DNA of 64,000 nucleotides from Syngnathus acus (GCF_901709675.1 NC_051090.1:9250842-9314841); one strand, 5' to 3'; positions 11,348 through 24,111 are shown, counted from the first letter of the stretch. Numbers and translations: made by a program. Notes: generated by a model not told the origin, from the sequence alone.

Positions 11348-11500
11348 CAGTGATCCCTCGCCACTTTACGCTTCACCTTTCGCGAATGTGCTACTTTGCG
11401 GGTTTATAAGTCACGGGAGAACAGCGTTTAAATACACGCTGAGAGCACGGGGCGTGCCTCTGAGCAATGTGTGTCACTGCGTACAAGTGCGGAAAATACG
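11348..11500 (+). mobile_element. Truncated Tigger-like miniature transposon
   Basis: Preceded by TA, it begins CAGTGATCCCTCGCCACTT and runs parallel to the complete element at 39995-40266 through CACGGGAGAA, GCGTTTAAATACACGCTGA, GGGCGTGCCTCTGAGCAAT and ACAAGTGCGG. The right half and terminal repeat are missing. It lies 16 bp after the hAT element. Homology is clear for about 150 bp. Confidence 0.8.
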
Positions 11501-12087
11501 ATGATGATCTGTATGCTCTTTGAGAATAAATAAACACTATTTTAATTTTAAAACTGCATCTCAAAGTATGGGTTTCCATTCATGTATAATGAATTGAAGA
11601 GACTAATTGAAATCCAAACATGTTTTCACAGCCACTTGATACATGAGCTTTGCCTTCATATTGCTCACTGTATTACTCAAGCTGCCTTTACACTGTATGA
11701 CTCAAATTGCCTTAACAATGACAAGATCACATTGTTTGATTCCCTGCACTACCAAAATTGAGTGAATTGGATTTAATAAACAGAAAGATGAGATTGAAAT
11801 GTTTAGAGGGTGAGATGAACTGACAGTTTAAATACAATGATTTACAAAATTATTTTTGTGGATCTGGGAAGGAGGCTAAAGACCTTTTTGGGGGAAGAAA
11901 AAAAACAAACAATTCGCTACAAATGTGGTAGAATCATTACCACGCGTTATATCAATATATGTTGAATAATTTGTTTGAAATCCCAAACTATTACCATTAT
12001 AAAACCTTTATGGTACAAGCAATATTTTGTTATACAAAATAACCAGAAGTTAAGAAGGTATAGTTGTGGCAACAAAAACTTCAAGTC
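11501..12087. other. Unique non-coding DNA
   Basis: AT-rich, with no recognisable features. Confidence 0.5.
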
Positions 12088-12148
12088 ATCTATAAAGAAA
12101 TGCCTTATTTATTCAATTTATTCATAAATAAGGCATTTCCTTATAGAT
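12088..12148. repeat. Near-perfect 25-bp inverted repeat (hairpin), 11-bp loop
   Basis: The left arm 12088-12112 (starts ATCTATAAAGAAATGCC) is the reverse complement of the right arm 12124-12148 except at one position (12140). The loop is TCAATTTATTC. A transcript would fold into a long stem of pre-miRNA-like length. It could also be a tiny palindromic repeat or a copying error. No relation to a known microRNA is claimed. Confidence 0.9.
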
Positions 12149-13194
12149 TCCTGGAGGCTAGTCTCCAGCACGCTAGGATTTAATGGTACACTGAAGATAG
12201 GATAAAAATTAGTCCAAATTGTAAATCAAGAGCAGAAGCAATCATGAATGGCCACCGGCAATGACAATCATCTGCTAAACTGGCCGGCAGATTTAGCAGT
12301 CTAGTATAACATATGGTTGGAATGACTCAATAATTTTTTCTTATCAGACCACCTAACCAACCCTTTAGCTTCTTCTTCACAACCAGACCTCCTGAAACCC
12401 CCTTTGCGAGATATCATCATATTTTTCATACACCTCCTTCGGCAATGTGAAGTGCTGGCCACATCAGCCGCTATAGTGGGTGCCCCGGAGAGAGAAAGAA
12501 CGAGGAGGAAAGATGGAGAGAACACATGCTGACAAGCACCGCGTGCATCGGGAGGGGATCTGCGTGAGTACGTGCGTGTTTGACCAGCACACTTTCACGT
12601 GCGCATGAGCAGCCTGGGCGTGTGTGTGTAATTTTCACTGGGGTGTTTCTGCAATTCTCTGGATCCATGCAGAACGTGCAGTATGCTTCTGTACTTCTGG
12701 GGCTGTGAAAATTGTGGATGGGCACAGCTGGGGAAATTGTGAATAGTTAAGGAGCATGGTTGGGAAGTATTTTTGTGTGCAAAGACACAATGTTGTTGCA
12801 TAGAGGGCGCTTCCTCTGCACAGAATGTTATGTACAACAGAACATTATCAGAAAGAGAAAGTTCTTATCAAGTAAGAGTACAGCACTAATTTTGAAGAAG
12901 CTAAAAAGATGGGAATGGGGGCATGGTTATGAGGAAGATGAGTGTGTTTGTATGTCAGGATGGTAGGCAGCTCACGTTTGTGGGCGACTGTAATTGAATG
13001 TACATTGAAATAAACAAGATGCCGAGCACATTCATCTGCCCACACAAGCCGAGTAGCTGATTGAATTTGTTAGTGTATTTTTGATCAGTCGTCTCATTAG
13101 AGAATACATTCCAAAAACCATTTATAACAAAAATATAATGTGGATGGGTTTTGCACTAGGTGGTTCTCTGGAAGTGTGGTTCAGAAGTGTCACA
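12149..13194. other. Unique non-coding DNA
   Basis: Somewhat GC-richer at 12340-12760, with overlapping short frames on the minus strand but no domain, splice pattern or repeat that I recognise. Confidence 0.45.
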
Positions 13195-13209
13195 CGAGAG
13201 ACAGGTCAA

Positions 13210-13395
13210 AATGGGTACTTTAAAGAGAAAATCAACCCCCAAATTTTCTTTACAATAATATGTTGTATTAATTTTGCATTTGTGGAGTATGAGTTAAGCA
13301 TAAAAATGTACTTTTTTTGTTTTTATCCATTTGAGGGGGCGGCAATATTGCCACTCTGGTCACAACCAATCACGGCCCAGCGTCAGCAAACTCGC
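13210..13395 (+). repeat. Unclassified dispersed repeat (repeat Y, copy 1)
   Basis: Shares an ordered series of blocks with 57108-57330: TCAACCC followed by an A-rich run, a GAGTTAAG-type block, TTTTTATCCATTTGAGGGGG then CGGC..TTGCCACT, and GGTCACAACCAATCACGGC. Similarity is moderate with indels, so the copies are old. The 105-codon frame across it is not conserved in the other copy. The class is unknown; no terminal repeats are visible. Confidence 0.65.
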
Positions 13396-14588
13396 TGATA
13401 TTCACCAACAATGCGAATCTCTGTCTGAAAATCAAAATGTCTGAAGATTTAATAATGAGCACTACAGATATGGCTTTATAGCCTAGATGTACTTATTTAA
13501 TCTCTGACTGCAGGACAGAAATTTCTCGAAAGTTGAATGTACCACGGTTGGTCCAACTGTCGCCATCATAAAAACTTCTGAACTTTACAGACAAATACCA
13601 TTTCACCATCACTAATCGTCAGACAATTTCAAAAGATGTTACTGCTGTTAAAATAAATATTCACAGGATAACACGCCTTCGATCATAAAGATGACCATTG
13701 ACATGTGGAAGTGGAACCTTTGAGGTTTCTCCTTTTTCACCCACAGTTCCGTTTTGATGGAATAACAAAGAACATTTGGTCCAGTCGGATCATGTTCTAT
13801 ATCGTCAGTGAATTCATAAATAAAACAGGCTAAATTTCAAATGACTAATGGCTTCCGCTGGAAAATGTTTTGTATGTTTGTTACACAAGGTAGATAGATT
13901 ATGTCTGCTGTTGCTAATGGTCCTGCATCATTAAGATTTAATAGCAGTATTTCCATGTATAGAGTAGCTTACAGACTTACAAATGCTTTTAGAGAAGGTT
14001 TTCAAGGAGGGGCTGGCTTAGTGGAAGAAAAAGCGGAATTATATATTTGTTTTCTTTTTCCCAAAACGTGTTGCGAAAACAAATCCCACAAAAACAATGT
14101 TAAATAAACCTAGTTGATTGAGAGTTCTCAACACAGCATATCTATAATGTTAGTCATTTTTCTTGTATTTATTATTTGGTAAATCATAAAGGATCATTTC
14201 CAAACATCAAATTACTGCTGTTAGACACAGACAGCACCTATCTGCTTGTAAATTTGAGTGAGGTTATTAGACGATACCCTGTTGGTTTTTATGCAACATA
14301 AAGCATGCCTACACTTTTATTATAGGCATTTTCCCTCCCCGCGTACACAACCACACACAGGAATACGGGAAAAAGGCTGACTCACCACAGCTTCATTACT
14401 CAAGTGAGTTATGAGGGTGTTTACACACTGATTGATATTAACCCTCTTTGTTTAATCTCCCAGGCCTGCAGACCACGAGCCAGGCAGCATGTTTGCAGGA
14501 TTGCAATAGATTGGTGGAAGGTGCCTCAGAAGAGTGTGCAAAGTTCACAGCGCCCTCTGTTGAAGACTAATACAATTGCTCTCTGGGG
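13396..14588. other. Unique non-coding DNA
   Basis: No gene recognised. 14400-14540 is GC-balanced and non-repetitive and could be a conserved element. Confidence 0.45.
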
Positions 14589-14660
14589 CGCTCTCTCTCG
14601 CACTCTTTCTCTCTCACACTCTCTCGCTGTCTCTTCCTCTCTCTCTGGCTCGCTCTCTGT
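14589..14660. repeat. (CT)n polypyrimidine microsatellite
   Basis: An imperfect CTCTCT tract with CGCTCTCTCTCG interruptions, about 72 bp. The frames on both strands here are by-products of the simple repeat. Confidence 0.9.
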
Positions 14661-15573
14661 AATGGGACTATGTGTTTGACGTAACATTGCATTTAATTTG
14701 TATAATTGTATGTATAATGTATGTGTGTAATTTAAACAATGTAAAAAGAAGTGAAAAAATGTATACTTTGACCTTTGAAAAAATGAATGGTATAATCTCA
14801 GCAAAATGAAACTGCATATTGCACTCAAGCAATAATGATCATTACCGAAGACTTGACATTCATAGGAATACTTTTACAGTTGTGTATTTATTTACATAAA
14901 ATAATATATAGGATGTACTCATATGTAGTACGCCTGCATACAGGAGATGCATATACAGTGGCACCCTGCATAATTATGCTTCGGCATTTGCAAATTCTAC
15001 TATCTACAGATTTTTATCTACCTATTGTTTGTTGTTCACAGGAAAACTCACCTGTTTGCCATTTCCTGTAACATGGCAAAAAAAAAAATCTGAAAAGTGT
15101 TTGTTTCCTTGTTTTCATGGCAAAATACTGTGAACACTGCTGACTATATCCCCTGCTCCGCTCTCAGTCGCCAACTCGTTCACCCAATCACAGAGCTAAT
15201 ATCAACCGAGACAGCGGTAGCTTATAAATATGATGGCAGTGCCCACTGGCTGTTTTATTTGCATTTTGTGTCATTATGTAAATAAGATGACAGATTGCTA
15301 ATTAGTTCATACAGATAACACCAATTAATACAAAAATTACCTTGAAATCAGAAGTCTTTTTAATTTACAGGTCTTAATGATATGTTTATTCAGTTTCCTT
15401 TTGAACAGTATTTAGTAAATAATCACAGTCCCTTCTAAAAAAAGAAAAGAAAAAAAAGAAAAAAAAAGATTAAAAGCGGACGTGTCCTTTTTAATCGGCC
15501 AAGTGAAATGTAGGTGTTTGGGGAATGTATCCAGGCTCGTTTCAGCCTGCCCTAGTCGCAGCACGGCATTGGT
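14661..15573. other. Unique non-coding DNA with an A-rich tract
   Basis: An A-rich tract lies at about 15437-15470. No gene recognised. Confidence 0.5.
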
Positions 15574-15587
15574 TGACCCGTTGACCC
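15574..15587 (-). promoter_or_regulatory. Candidate nuclear-receptor DR2 site
   Basis: Two identical TGACCC half-sites are separated by two bases. On the minus strand this reads GGGTCA-AC-GGGTCA, a direct repeat with spacing 2, as used by some RXR heterodimers. It sits in a GC-balanced stretch (15480-15690). Binding is inference only. Confidence 0.3.
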
Positions 15588-18500
15588 TTTGCTTGCTGGA
15601 ATAAATAGGATCTGCACTCAGAGCCAAAAGTGAAATCGAGGGTCCATAAATTGGAAATCCAAGTCCCTTGTGTAGGCAAGGTGAGGACACAAGCAGTTTA
15701 CTAACACCGTCTCCAATTCCGTAATATTAATGTGATACTCTAAGACAATCATGTAACTACTCATGTTGTTCTGCATGGCATATCTGAGTCCAACAACTTG
15801 ACACACTCTTTCTTTCTAGATTAATGTTGTCCTTAAGAAGTAGAGACTGAAACTTGAGAGAACATTTTTAGAACATCTAACCAAACAATTTGAATTAATT
15901 ACTCATTATTGTTGTGCATCCAATCATATGTCAGCCATGATTTAACAAATTTTTGTACCAAAAGGTCTTCATTGCCAAAGACAATCATGCTTTGCCGTTG
16001 TTGTTTGCAGTTCTGCACCACTGAAAACTACAAACTCAATAATTAAAACATTTTTCACATGAATATATTTTCTAACAGTGTCAATCAAAATTGAATACTG
16101 CTATTTGTAGTAATGAATTGCATTAGATTGCACAGGTGTACTTAAGATTGTACCTGTTGCACTTCTTTTTTTATGAACTCCAACCTCTGAACCAAATGAG
16201 ATCTTGTGCATTCATCCTGTGCCGCACTTGGATGTGTTTTAGAGTATATACGTATTTCGAGATGCCTCTCTATTTTGTCTGCTATGGTAAGGTTTTGAAA
16301 AAATAGTACATTGTATTCCTACCAGGTTATATTACCCTGGTGCTATTGTAAATGTTTGCACTGAAATGTCTCAGCTCGGGTTTTGCTCATTTTAGCGAGG
16401 TTGCAAGTTTTGAGCAACATGTCCAATGCAAAACCCATCAAGCTGATGTTGCTCAAATTGTGTACACTGTGTTTGAGGTCAGACAAACTTAAATTGATCC
16501 CTATAACAAGGGAAGAAGATGAATTTGCAGAAATCTTCAAGGCCTAGGCTTTCTTTTCTTCAAAGAAACTGTGTACATGTTTTGTTTGTTTTTTTCACAA
16601 CATGCACAATCTTTTGTAACCTTGTCTGGATCTTCAAACTCTACAAGGATTTTCTTGATCCTAATGGCTTGTTTTTTTGTTTTGTTTTTTTGCTCTGATA
16701 TGTATTGTCAGACGTGTAAAAGAATTTATGTTCAGTCGATCGAATCTAACACTGCACTCTAATGAAGGTGTACAAACATCACAAAGAGAGTCAAGCGAAT
16801 TAAAGGACCTGAGCTTCAATTTCATGGGGTGCTGGCTGTAAATTCAAAGAGGATAAATAAGTTAAATAATTTCTGCCGAGCGCTGTAACATAACATGAAT
16901 GATTGATGGCATTTTTGAATCAGTTACTTCCATCAAATTGCAAAGACCTAAGTGAACAGGCAATCAGGCATTACTGTATAAGCACATCCACAAGTGTCTA
17001 CACAAGCGTGTGTGTCTGAGTGCTTTTCACCTGCAGTGTGGCGGTAGCGTGAAGGGTGCTTCAGTCAAATGCTGCTCATTTCCACCACTCAACTCGCTCT
17101 GAGCCTCATTTGAGGCAACACTTGGCTGGCTGAACAGGTGGCGACATCAAGAGTCAAACCAACCATGTAACTATTGACTGGTACCTCCCACCACAAGGCT
17201 GTATACTGTACAGTAGAACAATGCTTACGCCACAGTGCTTGTTATAGAGTTTGCTGTTTTATTGAGAACAGATTTATTTTCTCACTTCAGCAACTGTTAT
17301 GACCTCCTTGGCTCATTAGGAGACATCCTCGTCATGTCCAAGATACTACTCCCATGCCAATTTCAACATGAGGCAAAGCTCACGTGAATACCATCCAGCT
17401 GCTATGAAAAGTCAACAAAGGAATATAGCCCTAAAATTTGTTGTGCGGAATAAGGCCCCTAATATAGAGAGATTTGATGCGACTCTAGGGGAACATCAAA
17501 TTCCAGTAGGTAACCTTAAAAATAATCCTTCTTTTCAATGTAATTGAGAAAATTTCACTAAAAGGACACACAAGAACATGGTTTTATAAAAATCCATTCA
17601 AATTCACAAAAGACCTCTTTGCTAACGTAAAATAAAGAAATCCTTGAAACTACAGAGCAGGATGTTTTCCCAAATCACATCACACCTAATCTTAATCTCC
17701 TAATTTTTCTCCTAATTTCAAAATGGATGACAAAAGGGAACAACATAAGCAGAAAAGGTCAGCATCATCCCCTAGGATGAAGTTACACAAGAACATGGAT
17801 GTTATACATTATCTTTGGATCCTTGTTAGGATAGTGTGGTAGAAGATTCCAAAGGCGTGGCTCTTGGCAGTGGCTCTTGAGTACAAGAGGAATACTAAAC
17901 GACCAACATCTTTCCCCTGAGACCAACAAATCCTACCATCAGTACCAGCATTGATCAAAAAACAAAAGCAAAGTTAAAGCTAATCACCCTCAGGTTCTGC
18001 AACAAGCAGGTAGGAGAAAGATAAATACCGAGTGGTGGGCAAAAGAATTGATGGAGCGCTATCATGGCTAACAACAAAATTGGATACTTCATCAGATCAG
18101 CAGCAGTGGTAGCAGGTTATAATGTAATTTATCTTTTTATTATACTTCTTCAAACCGCTTCAGGTATAGTAGGTGATCTGGGCTTGCTATGGTCATGAGG
18201 CAAAGTTTTTAAAGCAACCCAGTGTGTAATCAAACTGATTTTGAAGATTATATTAAATTGAGCTAACAAAAGTGATTTTTTTTTCTCTTTTTGTTTGTCC
18301 AACAATGCTGCAGCGAGTGGCAGTTTCTGTAATCAGTAGTGTGTACTCTGACATCAGTGAGGCAGACTGCAAAAAAAATCGCACAGATGAGCGTTGTTAT
18401 AAGCCCGTTAACGGCAAACCAATTAAAATGCATGTTTCTTTTTATGGAGAATAGTAAAGTGGACGGGTCGCCACCATTTGCATTTCCAAGAGAGGAGCGA

Positions 18501-19073
18501 AAAGTAAAAAGCCATCCACTGCTTTGTTCTTAATGAGAGTAAATCCATCCAATTTTGTACAGCAATTACTTGAAAAAAGGTCAATGGATGACATTTATCT
18601 AAAAAAAAAAAAACCTGTGTTAAACAGCTTGATTTTAGGAAATCTACACCGTGTTTATTAGTGACAGTCCGATTTCAATTGAAGCTTTTACAAAAAATTA
18701 ACACAATAATTACCTTCCCTCGCAACATATTACATTACATTAACTTTTTAAGGAAAGTAATTATAAACTAATTACTTTCTTAAACGTAATCTGCCCAACA
18801 CAGAAAGCTTCGGAAGAGAGGAGAGCTGATGTGTTGCATCAACTCTCCTGTTCTGCCTTGTCTTAATACTTCTCTTCCAGTTCTTCAAAACACGTTTTTC
18901 ATTAGTGTCAATCAGCTTGGTTTGTTTCTCAATAATACAATTCATCTAGCTCTTACTGGTGGTTTCTGTTGTTTTTGGAGTGTTTAAGCAATTTGCCTCA
19001 TTCACTCGACTAAAGTCATTTGCAATGTAAATGGCAAAAAATCTCTAAAAAGAGGCTGCTTGGCAAAATTTAG
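15588..19073. other. Unique non-coding DNA
   Basis: About 3.5 kb without a recognisable gene or dispersed repeat. The stretch around 16780-16970 is non-repetitive and could be tested for conservation. Confidence 0.45.
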
Positions 19074-19111
19074 TGCATGTGTGTGCGTGTGCGTGCGCGC
19101 GTGTGTGTGTC
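19074..19111. repeat. TG/CG microsatellite
   Basis: Alternating purine-pyrimidine tract (GTGTGCGTGTGCGTGCGCGC then GTGTGTGTGT), a potential Z-DNA former. Confidence 0.9.
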
Positions 19112-22034
19112 CATTCAACTTCAGATTTGGATACTCATATTAAAATAAACACAAAACACAAGCTTAGATCCCAAATGAAAGTTGAATGTCTTATTATAGC
19201 CTACCCATGATATTCACAAGATACACTATGACTTAAACTTCACTAAAAAAAATGCTGAAACAGTGAGACCAATTACTGTAGAGCAAAAGATGAAAAGATG
19301 AATGGTAGACAAGAAATCAATATTTATACTTTTATTTGCAGGCGCAGAGGTGCCTTGAGAAATGAGTTTAATGCGCTTGTGATCACTCTTAAACTAACTC
19401 AATACAGTCATATCTCAAATAAACCTTTCCTATTGAAATAAATGGAAATGCTAATAATCCATTCTAGTCGTCATCAAAATAACAACAAAACTTTTGATAA
19501 TGTGTATTTTAATAAGGAAAAATATCACTGAACGCGAGTAGCGTTATATTACAAGCTTGCTCCACTGTTTGTTGAGCATCAGCATTAGCATTAAGCGAGA
19601 GGACTGAAAGGCTCTTTGTTTTATATAAATAAGGTTTAAAGCTTCAACACTCGTTTTGAATAAAATTGTTGAATATTGACCAAAACTGCTATCATGGAGT
19701 GACTACAGCCACCGTACAGCGTTCGATTCCCAAGTCTGAGTCTCACAAGGCAAAGCAAAATTTACAAGACTGATGTCTCATATCTTGGAAAACTTGTGAG
19801 TCGGATCACTTGTCAATTGATGTCACTGCATGATTTAATATTTATAGATATTAACATGTTGGAATGGGAGTAAACTGAAAGAGGCTCCAGAACAAGTGTG
19901 AAAATGCATCACAAAATTCACATTGATGTCACTTGGTCAGAGGCTTGATTAAGTTACCAAAAAAGTAATCATACAATTCATTAATTTTGTTCCAGTACTT
20001 TTGTTCACCTAAAATCTACAAATAATTTTCATTTGTGTATTCAATCCTGATCTCTTTAACTGGATATCAAAACCGATATGAATTCACTCTCCAGCAAAAA
20101 TCACATGCTTATTTGTCCCAATACGTTTGAAGGAGTATGCCCTCAACTAAGAGAAAAAAAACCTATCTGCTCCTTGGTGGTCCCAGCTGTAGTTACTGCT
20201 GCCTACAAGTCCAAACTGAGAAATTAAAGATGGAGGTAAGCCGGTCGTTGTGTGTATGTGCAAAGTTGTCTGTGTGAGCCACAGGCGACCAACCAAAGCC
20301 GTGGTGGTCAGACATTCGCCTGGAAAACACGAAGCTGAGAAAAGATAAAGCAGAAACTCAATTCTAAGACGGCGCTGGGTCCCAAGCCAAATGACAGCTT
20401 CCAGGTTTTTAAGCCTCTTACAGGACCAGCTTGGCTCCTTGCCCTCCTCCCTCGTCAGTCATTCTCCTCATGGAAACGGTATCCACGGTAACACCGGGTG
20501 GCAAGGTAGCAAACCAAGCATGACAGAGATGGTGGATAAAGATGCGTCAAATGAATCAAAGACAGCCCCAGCAAAATCTAGTATGTGCAGCCATCAAAAT
20601 CATCAATGAATCGCAAGTATTTTGCTCAACAACTCTTTTCAGTCCACCTTAACAGTAACTGCCACCAACTGAATTAAAATGGTGTGTCTGAATCAGACCC
20701 CTGACAAATTCCCTTACTAAACTGGGCCTGCCATTAATTTTGTTTCCTTTAAGTTATTGCCTAAATGCTTTCTACTGGAGGATGAAAATGCAGAAATCCC
20801 CCAACTCTTTAAAAGGTAGACTGTAATCTAATCAGAGACGTACTGAATGTCTCTCCACTGATTATTTATTTACTTGTGACAAGCAATCAATCAAAGAGAT
20901 GCCATGAAAGGTGCTGGATAAGTGATGAAAAATAAAAAAAACACAGGAGAGCAACAATACATGGCAAGAATGCAAGGAGATGATGGTAATGTGAGATGTT
21001 GCCTCCGCAGCCCACATTATTGGCTTCTCTGAATAGTCCACCTCCTGGTTGCTTTTTTTTTTTTTTATTAGAATAAAATAATAAGTGAGGCAGATTCCTG
21101 CATATTTGCATGAGACAAGAAAATACAGCAATCTATATGCATGTATTTTCATGTAAGATTTTGACTCTGTGGTAAAATTATCATCGGAAATAATGGAAAT
21201 CTTGACTGTCTTCATGTTTTGTTTTATCTTTCGAACTCATTTTTTTCAACTGTAAAAAAAATATTTTCTGTATATATTTTTTTTATTTTGCACAGGTTGT
21301 ACCTAAAATATTGGAATCAAATGAATATTGAAAGAAATTGCAGGTCAATTAGGTTCAACATGATTCTATCCAGTCGTTCTGTTACACAGTGAATGTTATT
21401 TTATATTAGCCACGTGTAAAAAGAAACCCAAATACATTTTTAAATAAATTGTACCTCTGTATTAGTATTAGAACTGCCAAATGTTGTCATTCTATTCAAA
21501 TGTATGAGCAAATGGACAGAAGATGATCTTAATGTTTGATAATCATGTACAAGTAAGACTTTTGCTTTCCTCTGCAGTCACCAAACAGGGTTCATCTCCC
21601 CCTTGTAATTAGCATACCATTTTCAGCACACAATTTCACACACGGTAAAGCAAAAAGAGGTAGTACTTGTTCATCACGACTTTAAGGCCCATGTATGTAC
21701 GAGCCCTCGTGAGTCACATGCTAAGTTCTCTCTTGGGTCATGCAAGGCTTGATAAAAAACAATTTGATACGGTGACAGTGTGGTCCACCACACTGAATCT
21801 AATCCCCTTTCCACAGTCACTCTGTCTTCACCACAGTATGAAGTCGAAGTGATTGACATTATAATAGGCTCAGTTAAATTATGATGGAGGTCAAATTAGA
21901 ATTTAATCATCTCGCTTTTACTCCTCTCCCTTGAGGGCAAAATGAATAAACATGACGAGTACAAGACTGATGGAACGGTGATACAAAAACTGATAACCCT
22001 CAATTTTTACTTTTGTTACCGTTTCAAATCATGA
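19112..22034. other. Unique non-coding DNA
   Basis: No gene recognised. A-rich or T-rich runs occur at 20152-20161 and 21053-21067. The minus-strand frames at 20862-21215 cross one of these runs and show no domain. Confidence 0.45.
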
Positions 22035-22055
22035 GGGAGGGTGCGGGGGGTGGGG
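22035..22055 (+). other. G-quadruplex-type motif
   Basis: Four G runs (3, 3, 6 and 4 G) separated by 1, 3 and 1 bases fit the standard G3+N1-7 pattern. It stands out in AT-rich DNA. Folding is not shown. Confidence 0.6.
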
Positions 22056-23109
22056 CTCGGAGCGTTAAAAAGACACAAGGTGTATACATCATTGCCTTAG
22101 CAGAGATAAGGTTTTGATTGGAGCCACCATCTTATTTGCTTGTAACAACAGCTTCAAATAAACAAATATCATCGTCGGATTTTTAAAAAATATTGTTATT
22201 TATTTGTCCATCACAAATCATCATGAATCATGGTCTAAGATTGGTGCCGATTCTTATCCTGGTTACTTCACAATACCTTGGAGACCATTCCCAGTAAAAG
22301 CTGACGGTCACAACGAAAAGCCAAGCATATTTTGAAGAAGATGAAATTGTACCATTGCCTAGAAATTCTGTCCAAAAATGTTTTGGTAACAAAGGCTAGC
22401 CTTGATGTCCAGTCCTCTCTAGAAACGTATCCATTGATAGCACTGCAGACCTACCTACACCAGTTGCACAAACAGCCTGTATATTATGCTATTTACTGTA
22501 TATTATTGGCACATTATTGTCAAAGTCCACGAAGCACGTGTCCAAGCAGTGTTGCAAAGTAAACCATAACAATGCCTTAAAGAGCTCCATGCTGATTCTG
22601 ATTCTGATGAGGATCTCATCCAGCTCAATGGACCTGTCGCCGAGGAGCTTTTCAAGCAATTCAGTTATTAGAAATAAGAAAGTCCACCTCAGAGTCCCCA
22701 GACTTTTTTCTCATCCACAACTGGGTCTGTTGAATCAAGAAGGTCTTAGAAATACACCAACCCACAGAATGTTTAGAGCCAAGGTTCAGAAGTACCCCAT
22801 GTCAGCATGCATGTTGTTGATATGCAGAAGTAATCAACAATCAATTCAGCACATATTTGCAGAATATCGCTTGAAAATGCCCGGGAAGCCCATTTTCAAG
22901 CAATTTCATTTAGTCAAAAACATCTGGCATTTTGAACGGGCCATTTTCTCATTGTTTGATATGTAAAAAGCTTTTCTCTGATTCTGTTCCTGTTGAATAT
23001 GCAAAACGTCTTTCCTCTAATTGGTAGTTAGCTTCTTTGGTGGCCATGCCGGGAATTCACAGACTGACATACCTACACACTGAGAGAAATTGATGCTTTG
23101 AGAAGCGAG
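22056..23109. other. Unique non-coding DNA with a 149-codon open frame
   Basis: A plus-strand frame at 22517-22966 is the second longest in the window, but it has no recognisable domain or splice context, and its composition looks random. I do not call it a gene. Confidence 0.45.
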
Positions 23110-23178
23110 CCTGTATAAGCTCTTGTGGCTGCAAGTACAATATATTGTACTTTAGGACAATAAAGAGTGTCAAAATCA
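23110..23178 (+). repeat. Possible LINE/SINE 3' tail
   Basis: The stretch ending GGACAATAAAGAGTGTCAAA resembles the GACAATAAAG-type 3' ends of fish retroposons, such as the one at 50900-50935. No body is identifiable upstream. Confidence 0.3.
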
Positions 23179-23657
23179 AGGAAGAAGCCTGTTACCATAG
23201 ATGACGCGTGAGACTAGAGCGTGTAGATATTTTGAGGGTGCCTTAACCCATTTATTGACTGTGACTGCCGCGTGGCTTGCATGCATCCTCCACAAAACAT
23301 GCCTGTACATAGCACATAAAGCTTCAAATTGCTCGGGAAATTATCCCACAATAACCTGAAAACATTCATTCCTTAACTCCTCTGGGGTTGGCAGGTATTG
23401 CAAATTTTTTGGCAGGTGCGCAGCTATTTTTGAGTTGAGTTGGCATGTTACAACCAATAAATTGGCAGGTACTCCAATAATGAATAGAAAATCTCTAACA
23501 GAAAAATCTGATCTACTCATTTTGCAATTCTTTTGCCGTCTATCATCTACTACAAACAATCGACAAACTGCATAAATATATTTATGTAATTATTTGATTA
23601 TTTCACATATTTCCATCTCTATTGTTGGATTTTAAAACATCAGTCGAAAATAATAAA
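23179..23657. other. Unique non-coding DNA
   Basis: Nothing recognised. Confidence 0.5.
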
Positions 23658-23659
23658 TA

Positions 23660-23829
23660 CCGTAATTTTCGGACTATAAGTCGCACCGGAGTATAAGTCG
23701 CACCAGCCATAAAATGCCCAAAAAAGTGAAAAAAACCCATATATATGTATATAAATCGCTCCTGAGTATAAGTCGCCCCCCCACCCAAACTATGAAAAAA
23801 AAACGCGACTTATAGTCCGAAAATTACGG
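23660..23829 (-). mobile_element. TA-inserting miniature transposon, family 2 (copy C2)
   Basis: A 170-bp element with ends CCGTAATTTTCGGACTATAA and exact inverted complement, flanked by TA. Its whole length is the near-perfect reverse complement of copy C1 at 1037-1205, so it inserted in the opposite orientation. No coding capacity. Confidence 0.9.
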
Positions 23830-24111
23830 TATTTAACTTTAAATGATGGAATACTTAAATGGGATTTGGAGATTTGTGTTTTGATGACCCATTAGTTGTT
23901 TGGGTCATGTCTCTCCTCTTGGGTTTCATTAAATTCTAATAATGTGAGAGTGTTTTGATGATTTGGGGTATACTGCCCTACTTCTTCTCCACTCTCACCC
24001 CGCATCCACTACTCATTGGAAGGTCAATGGTGTGTGCCAGATATTGACGCACACTCATGATCTGGGTGGGCTCAATAAAGTACTCAAAGGCCTCTCATCC
24101 CAAAAAAAAAC

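Noticed and set aside
11485-11505. AGTGCGGAAAATACGATG resembling the right end of family-1 elements
   Set aside because: It lies within homology to the Tigger-like element up to AAGTGCGG; the remaining match is short and probably chance.
14952-15080. Tigger-like start CAGTGGCACCCTGCATAATT
   Set aside because: No matching right end and no homologue in the window; resemblance limited to a few bases.
19700-19745. tRNA-like B box (GTTCGATTCCC)
   Set aside because: No A box at the proper distance and no cloverleaf could be drawn.
22517-22966. 149-codon open frame
   Set aside because: No domain, no splice context and random-looking composition.
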